From Ashinkailepas kermadecensis (taxonomy: Eukaryota > Arthropoda > Thecostraca > Neolepadidae): DNA of 64,000 nt. Location of the stretch: NCBI GenBank assembly GCA_034440615.1, contig JAOTOM010004799.1, forward strand, positions 282,001 through 346,000, given 5' to 3'. Position 1 is the stretch's first letter, and each line of letters opens with the position of its first letter. A program made the translations under genes and the position numbers. A model generated the notes under the pieces. The model ran no database searches and was not told the DNA's origin. It worked only from the letters and a program-made list of their open reading frames with translations. Positions 58,231-64,000 of this stretch are shown one piece after another.

Positions 58231-59039
58231 TCATTTTGCTTGGATGTGTTGCGCGTTGTTCAACTCTAGCCAAGGAAACCTTGCTTTCGATGCTGACGAT
58301 GAAATTGCATAATGAACCTGACGCTGGAACTGGCTCAACTTGTTCAAGCAACTGAAATATGTTAAGCTGGTTGAGAAACGTCTTCATTTCTCTGATAGTT
58401 CATTGTCGTTTAAATTAGAAACGAAGTACGAACTTAGCTTGCATTGGCGGAAAATATAAATTGAACAAAATAGCACTACTCGAGCTTTCGGTTCCAGACC
58501 ATCGGCGGGAAACTCCAGGTGTGACCCTGATCCAGAAATCCCGGTTTATTTCTGAAAATTATTTGTGGGCTGGGGGGGGGGGCAAATGGATTGGTGTTGC
58601 CATCACATAGGGTGCTATGCTAAAAGTTGAAATGATTGGGGAGCCAAGATCAGGGAGATGCGTCCTCAAAAGTATTGAAACCGACGCACATGGCCTGAAG
58701 TGCTAAAATGTTATCGTATTGATATATTCGGAGTTGGTTTACTTCGCGAGCGGCGGCAACAGGTTTCGCGTCCCTGCGTACTGCCGACAGAACACTTCAG
58801 GGGAGTCAATGTATGAAGCCATTGGGACACGAAACTCCGACTGATGTTTGGTGCTGCAGGGCAAGGATTCGGTCGTCATTGCGGTGGGAACCTGGGCCGA
58901 CTCAAGGGTAATTTAAAAAAAACAACTAGTGTAGCAATGGGTCCAGTTCATCTACCGATTCGTGATGGGAGGATTGAAATTCTTGCCTGGGACATTTGGG
59001 TAAGGGGCGCAATAGGTATATGAAGAATATCAACAAATC
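58231..59039. other. Intergenic stretch between convergent genes
   Basis: No gene seen. A G-run with surrounding text at about 58,500-58,600 resembles decayed DNA-transposon ends like those at 6.8 and 50.1 kb, but no target duplication was found. Confidence 0.4.
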
Positions 59040-59057
59040 GCACGGGTGCCATACACG

Positions 59058-59063
59058 TTTATT
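59058..59063 (-). promoter_or_regulatory. Candidate YARS polyadenylation signal
   Basis: TTTATT on the + strand (AATAAA on the minus strand) lies about 450 bases beyond the synthetase stop codon, giving a plausible 3' UTR of 59,040-59,510. Confidence 0.5.
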
Positions 59064-59510
59064 CCAAAACCAGCAGCGTGGCGCAAGTGGAAATACATAA
59101 TTAATTAAATACTACTCCACTTGATACCGTAAAAGACAGGTTAAGAAGCACCATAACGCACCAGTAGTGAATGACCTCAATTTCGGGGAGGTCCGTGAAT
59201 TATCCCTGTGACGTCCATTGTCTGACAACGGAATACTGATATTGTGCAGCCACACAGACGCGTGGATGTGCGCCGAACTTAGCCGAAGCCATATCCGACA
59301 CAGCAAGGAAAGCTCGCAACGAGGGGCTGAAAAATACGACCACGGAAATCCGCCAGTGCCTGTATCCGAGAAAAACATTACTTCACAGCTTGCCATCCAC
59401 AATCGTCTCTCCGAATTTATACTTCACCTAGTACTGCCGACAAATATGTTGCTTAAGGCCTTAGGAAAAGATTGAAAAAGTAGGACCTGCCTATATCCGT
59501 GCGAGTCACG

Positions 59511-61127
59511 TTATCTGATTGGTGCGCTCTTGAGCGACTTGCAGGTGACGGCGCCGTCAGTTGTCATTAGAGGATTCGCCTGCCACTCAGCCACGCGTGT
59601 CGAGGACGTCTTCAAGTCGGCCTGCAGCTTCTCCCAGACCTTCTTCTTGGGGTTGAGCTGGCCGTCGGGCGCGCCAGTCTCGTAGCCCTCGACGAGCACG
59701 CGGTCGCCCGGCTTGGCGGCGGGGGGAGGGTCGAGAGGCTCGACGGCGCGCGGCTCGTCGGCGCTGGCGCACAACAACATGCCGCGCGACTCGACTCCAC
59801 GCATCTTGGCTGGCTTGAGGTTGCAGAGCACGACCACCAGGCGGCCCTGCAACTCAGCCTCACTCACGTGCTGCACGAGGCCGGACACGATGGTGCGCGG
59901 CTCCAGCTCGCCCAGGTCGACCTTCTCCACGTACAGCGTCTCGGCCTCCGGGTGCCGCTCCACGGACACGACGCGTCCCACGCGAATGTCCAGCCGGTGA
60001 GGAACGTCCAGCTCGATGGTCGTGGCGCCCTTCTTGCTGGGAGGAGGGTAGGCACGCTGCAAGAGCATCTTCAGCTCGGCAGACTGGAATTCCTGTCGGA
60101 TTGGGTCCATCAGTCGGTTCAGATGCTGTTCCACTGTTGCCTTCAGATCACCTGGATGGATGTCCTGTCTGGCAAAGGCTGATTCCAGTTCATCAAAGCT
60201 GTTGAAGTCAACACTGCCACCATATTCAGGTGCCTGTTTAATGGTGAATTTGTCTGCACCCAACAGTGGGAAGATGACATGCTTGCAGAATGAGAGCACA
60301 CCATTGTCAGTGATGTTGCCAGGCTCACAGAAAGCCTTCTTCAGTTTCTTCTTCACAGAAGCAGCTGAGTCCAACAGGTCAATCTTGCTGTCCTCCTCTG
60401 ATGATGACATCTTCCCACCAGTCAGGCCAGGCACCATGGGGTTCATCAGATGAGACCTCTTCTTGTAGCCCAGCTGTGGGAGGTACTTCTCAGCAAAAGT
60501 GAAGATCTTCCGTTGGTCAATACCTCCAAACTGAGTGTCACAATGCAAGTACTCTTCATCCAGTGCCTGCAAGCCAGGATACAGAAGGCCAGACAGGAGA
60601 GGATGATCAACTTGCTTCACAACCTCTGCACCTGCCTTTTTAGCATCATGTTCAGTGACCATTGATGTCAGACGATACACATCCAGGGTATATTCCTTAC
60701 TTAGTTGGTAATCAGTACCTTTGATGAACTTCAACTTGTCCAGGGGAACACCAATGGATTTCAACATTGCTTTTATGATATGCTCATAGTATTGTGTACG
60801 CAGAGCAAGAAGATCCCATGGTGCTTTCATATTGTCAAGATAAGCATGCAGATCAGCAAGAAGGATGGTGACTTCACACCCAGCCTTCAGAAAATCAGCG
60901 ATCTTTGACATGGGTACAAAATATGCCAGATGTGGCTTCCCTGTGGTAGCTGTGCCCCAGTAAATTTTCAAATCTCGTTCTTTCATGACAGCTTTTACTC
61001 GTTCATCACCCAATACTTCTTGCAAGTTCCGAGTAACCAGCCGTAGTTTCTCTTCCAAGTCCATACTGCCGTCCGTTACACCGTTGTTGACTTCGACTGG
61101 TGACATCGTGGCACGAACTAGCGGCAC
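59511..61127 (-). CDS. YARS1: Cytosolic tyrosyl-tRNA synthetase
   Basis: 538 codons without introns. It activates tyrosine and charges tRNA-Tyr in the cytosol. Residues about 20-370 form the class I catalytic and anticodon-binding part: [20 protein letters not shown] holds the HIGH-equivalent, [17 protein letters not shown] and [20 protein letters not shown] are tyrosine-site segments, and [17 protein letters not shown] is the KMSKS loop. Residues from about 385 form an EMAP-II-like tRNA-binding domain ([32 protein letters not shown]), present in animal enzymes. Length is close to the human 528. Met1 is used as the longest frame; Met8 or Met22 are possible starts. The position of the human ELR cytokine motif reads ALR here. 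The catalytic part is AT-richer than the strongly GC-rich C-terminal domain, the change falling near 60,060. Absence of introns in a full-length animal YARS is unusual. Confidence 0.97.
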   Translation of the reverse strand: MPLVRATMSPVEVNNGVTDGSMDLEEKLRLVTRNLQEVLGDERVKAVMKERDLKIYWGTATTGKPHLAYFVPMSKIADFLKAGCEVTILLADLHAYLDNMKAPWDLLALRTQYYEHIIKAMLKSIGVPLDKLKFIKGTDYQLSKEYTLDVYRLTSMVTEHDAKKAGAEVVKQVDHPLLSGLLYPGLQALDEEYLHCDTQFGGIDQRKIFTFAEKYLPQLGYKKRSHLMNPMVPGLTGGKMSSSEEDSKIDLLDSAASVKKKLKKAFCEPGNITDNGVLSFCKHVIFPLLGADKFTIKQAPEYGGSVDFNSFDELESAFARQDIHPGDLKATVEQHLNRLMDPIRQEFQSAELKMLLQRAYPPPSKKGATTIELDVPHRLDIRVGRVVSVERHPEAETLYVEKVDLGELEPRTIVSGLVQHVSEAELQGRLVVVLCNLKPAKMRGVESRGMLLCASADEPRAVEPLDPPPAAKPGDRVLVEGYETGAPDGQLNPKKKVWEKLQADLKTSSTRVAEWQANPLMTTDGAVTCKSLKSAPIR

Positions 61128-61743
61128 TCGAACGGCTGTGAAACTATTATGAAGTCTGCAACTAAGACCGGAAAATTATACCTGGTACCACCGAGCACAT
61201 CTAGGACACGACAGCTGCTCACACGTTGTCTCTAGTTATCTTGGCTCACACCCCGATAGTTGGGCGATCAGCTTTCCTCGGAATGACCGAATGTTATAGA
61301 TGAGAAACGTAGTCAGATAATTGTTTCCGTGACGTTTAATGAATTATTTTCAGTTTAATTAAGCTCTTACGGTGAAATTTGAAAAATGTGTTATTATTTT
61401 ATAGTTTGGTTAAAGAAACTATGCCAAATATAACAATAATGTTGAGAAATATGTGGGTTATTCTTAATGACGTCATGAAATCGCCGAATTCCAATTTATT
61501 CAATTCAAAGAAATGTGACAATTAATCCTCATCAGAGACGTTTCTAGAGTTTATTGTCCGACCCTGGCAAGTGTTTCGTCAGATTGCGATCGTTTTCGAG
61601 CCAGGATCTGTATCGGCTATTGATTTTGAGAGGAGGCTCGCAAAGGTCTTGGATTCGATAACGTGAAGGATATTGCGGCCATGTGATGTTTCAGGAAGTA
61701 AAAACCATTCATTTGATCATTTGAACCTCTTGAGCAGGCTAAA
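61128..61743. promoter_or_regulatory. Shared upstream region of YARS and GATC
   Basis: 616 bases separate the two divergent start codons. No TATA box was assigned; the 61,320-61,520 part is AT-rich. The arrangement suggests a bidirectional promoter. 5' UTR ends are not known. Confidence 0.55.
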
Positions 61744-62039
61744 ATGAATGTTTTGAATCTACGGATGCTTTGCAGACTCGATAGTGCCAGGAAGCGGTTA
61801 CTTTCAACACGGAATTTCAATTTTATTCCATCGGAGCCTACCCCTTTGCCTAAAAGGGTGGCATGCAATGATGTTGTGATAACAGAGGAGAATATATTTT
61901 TATTAGAAAGGTTGTCTTTGGTGGATTTTGGAAACAGACAAGGAGTTCAAAGGTTGTCTGAGGCTATTAAGTTTGCCGACTCAATCAAGGATGTGTGTAC
62001 GGAAGGTATTGAGCCTCTTCTTACGGTTCAGGAAGGAAG
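61744..62039 (+). CDS. GATC: Mitochondrial Glu-tRNA(Gln) amidotransferase subunit C, first exon
   Basis: The open frame starts MNVLNLRMLCRLDSARKRLL, an arginine-rich acid-free leader typical of a mitochondrial presequence. The body includes LLERLSLVDFGNRQGVQRL, EAIKFADSIKDV and GIEPLLTVQE, the conserved GatC core (LERLALVDF...AIxFAD...GVEP). GatC stabilises GatA/GatB in the GatCAB complex that converts Glu-tRNA-Gln to Gln-tRNA-Gln in mitochondria. After EGR a GTGGGT donor occurs at 62,040 and the continued frame loses similarity, so I end the exon there. The next exon was not found in the remaining 2 kb, which is transposon-derived, so the gene is partial. Confidence 0.88.
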
Positions 62040-62252
62040 GTGGGTTTCCTCCCTTTGTACCAGCATAACTTTGAGTTGGTATGTCGATATGGATGCACCT
62101 CTATTATGCAAGGCAGAATTTAGCATTCTTTATGTTCTAGGCTGCTATGAAGTCATAAAGTTATGAAATTATGCTTGGTCAGGTCAGAACCAAAGTTGGA
62201 TTAAGCCTATAAATAGAAGATGGTTTTATTGCAGTTGAAGGTTACAGCAAGA

Positions 62253-62406
62253 TGGTTGGTTATTGGTTTCACGACACGTCAACCGTTGAGTCATTTTGTA
62301 GGCGCCCCAAACCCCCCCCAAAAGGGGCCGGGGCGAGAGTAGGCAGGTGAGACTCGAACCCACAACCTTTGTTGTAAGATGAGCATCTTACCCTTACCTC
62401 GTCCCC
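62253..62406 (-). mobile_element. tRNA-derived SINE, copy 7 (15-bp TSD)
   Basis: Inverted copy with a partly altered body (GGCGCCCCAAACCCCCCCC). Perfect 15-bp duplication AAGGTTACAGCAAGA at 62,238-62,252 and 62,407-62,421. Confidence 0.93.
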
Positions 62407-62418
62407 AAGGTTACAGCA

Positions 62419-63657
62419 AGACAAGTTTTGCACACATTTTACCTCCATGAAGCATACAAAGGGATTAGGTTTAGTTTGGCTTTTGTTGAAAGCTAGAAAA
62501 GACATTTTTCCCCAAAAAATGTGTTTTCTTCACAAGCAATTCAAGCTAGCATAAGTTAGGTTAGGTTGCATTATGCTTTTAATTTGAAAATTTTGAGATT
62601 TTTTTAAATGTTAAATTTTGAAGAAAAAAATAATTATTCCATGGAAGGTCAGTCTACATTAGGTAAGGTTATGTTCCATATTTTTTCTATATTTTGAACA
62701 TTATTTTTATGCTATGTTACCCAAATCCAGGTCCCTTTCTGTGTGTAATTTTGCCTCCCAATTGAAAAGTATGCATTTGCAGAGGAAATGAGTGGTCACT
62801 TCATGTTGAGCACATTCAGAAACATTACATTAAAAAGAAGAAATTCCAGGAAATAAGAAATTATCTTGAACTGCAAATTTACTGAGAAGATGCTAGAAGC
62901 AAAGGAAAAATAAACATTTTGGGTGCTGTTTTATATATTTGTATGGGTAAAGTTGTCCTTTAAAGCATTTGATGAATTCCTGGAGATTATCTTTCCAATG
63001 CAGTGTATTTTCTGTGCAAATGCTTGCTTTCAGTTTGTGAGCAAAATAACACTAAAAAGTGGCTGTGTTAGGTATCAGCATAACAAGTAATGTTGACAAA
63101 TATAAAATTAGAATGCAACACAACCTAACTTGGCCTAACCTAACCTCACTGGTGGAAAAAATAAACAATTTCAGTAAATTTGTGATTTAAGGTAATTTCT
63201 GATTACTTGGAATTTCTTTTTCAATGCAATGTTTTGAATGTGCTAAGCATGATGTGAATACTCATTTTCCCTGCAAATGCATACTTTTCAGTTGGGAGGC
63301 AAAATAACAACCACAAGGGGCTTGGAGTTTGGTAGTATATCATAAAATGTGATGCTCAAAATATAGGAAAAAAGATGATGCATAACCTTCCCTAAGCCTA
63401 AGCTTTTGTGCAAGAAAGCAAATTCTTTTTTTGCGAAATGGAAAATTTCCCAACTATTTTTTCTCAAATGGTTTCAAATATAAACCTAACCTTACCTAAG
63501 CAAGCCTCAAATGTTTTGGAATACAAATTTTTTTGGGTGGTTTAAAAATTTTTTTTTTTATTTTCTAACTTGCAACAAAAGCCTAACCTGACCTAACTTA
63601 ACCAAACCTAACCCCTTTGTATGCTTCATGGAGGTAAGAATGTGTGAAGACTTGTCT
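62419..63657. mobile_element. Foldback / long-TIR element, about 1.24 kb
   Basis: The left end AGACAAGTTTTGCACACATT and the inverted right end AGACAAGTCTTCACACATTC continue into shared TTACCTCCATGAAGCATACA and AAAGGG sequence, about 60 bp of inverted repeat at roughly 85% identity. Internally there are direct and inverted copies of TTTGCAGAGGAAATGAGTGG-like and CCTAACCTAAC segments. No transposase frame; no target duplication identified. Confidence 0.75.
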
Positions 63658-64000
63658 AGTGGTTCTCTCACCTGGTTCTCTCATCTGTTTGCCTCCCCAA
63701 ATTATCAAGTATCATGTCACCCAGAGATGAGTTTTGTGGATGATGGAGGGGAGCCCATATCTGCAGGTATGCCAGTCCCCTAGATTAAATAAAAATAGAG
63801 GTATCAGACAGACAGGTCAGGTAACAGGAATTGGAAAGCTTGCCTTAAGCAGAATTTATATACTTAGAGTACCCACTACATCTGCTAATATATAGTTGTC
63901 ACACAAGATTTCTAGTGTGAGTTAAGCAAAAGTAAATATAAAGAAGTAAAGCTACCCTAGGTTACCTTAAGCTGCAATAATATTATAATTTCAAACAATT
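63658..64000. other. AT-rich right end of window
   Basis: No gene recognised; GATC exon 2 is not seen. Confidence 0.4.

Noticed and set aside
62040..62166. Continuation of the GatC frame to the stop at 62,166
   Set aside because: Similarity to GatC ends at EGR exactly at a GTGGGT donor; the following residues are hydrophobic and unlike the family.

Overview
The window is nuclear DNA of an invertebrate animal, most likely an arthropod and possibly a crustacean such as a barnacle. That placement is inference from gene content, spliceosomal introns, tRNA-derived SINEs, non-LTR retrotransposons and very many private minisatellites; no species-diagnostic marker was found. It is not bacterial, and the tandem arrays are not CRISPR.

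Layout. (1) About 0-7.9 kb: four adjoining minisatellites, then AT-richer DNA with two SINEs and a decayed DNA transposon. This is probably an upstream intron of the main gene, because its first exons (FERM F1 lobe) are not in the window. (2) 7,962-56,982, + strand: the rest of a very large protein 4.1/coracle gene. I resolve 16 coding exons: five FERM/FA exons and one FA-linked exon, a 4.8-kb exon rich in proline motifs and arginine-serine repeats, a 19-codon exon, a 2-kb repeat- and lysine-rich exon, and seven small exons ending in the 4.1 C-terminal domain. Together they encode about 2,918 residues. Introns are filled with minisatellites, SINEs, LINE remnants, a hAT-like MITE and foldback elements. 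(3) 59,511-61,127, - strand: an uninterrupted 538-codon cytosolic tyrosyl-tRNA synthetase gene, convergent with coracle. (4) 61,744-62,039, + strand: first exon of mitochondrial GatC, head to head with the synthetase gene. (5) 62.2-64 kb: a SINE and an inverted-repeat element, presumably in the GatC intron.

The most unusual observation is that several coracle minisatellites contain copies of the gene's own splice junctions. The array before exon 2 repeats its 3' splice site and first exon bases about 37 times. Exon 5 has such arrays on both sides. Exons 11, 14 and 15 are followed by repeats of their own exon end plus 5' splice site. At exon 14 the repeat is usually 81 bp, so a downstream donor could extend the exon in frame. 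A second candidate novelty is a roughly 60-bp hairpin element with 13-14-bp target-site duplications and paired base changes in its stem, seen five times. Three of these copies sit within 440 bp of one dead LINE.

How the genes relate: coracle/4.1 is a membrane-cytoskeleton adaptor of septate junctions. The head-to-head pair YARS/GatC both serve aminoacyl-tRNA supply (cytosolic Tyr-tRNA; mitochondrial Gln-tRNA by transamidation) and may share a bidirectional promoter.
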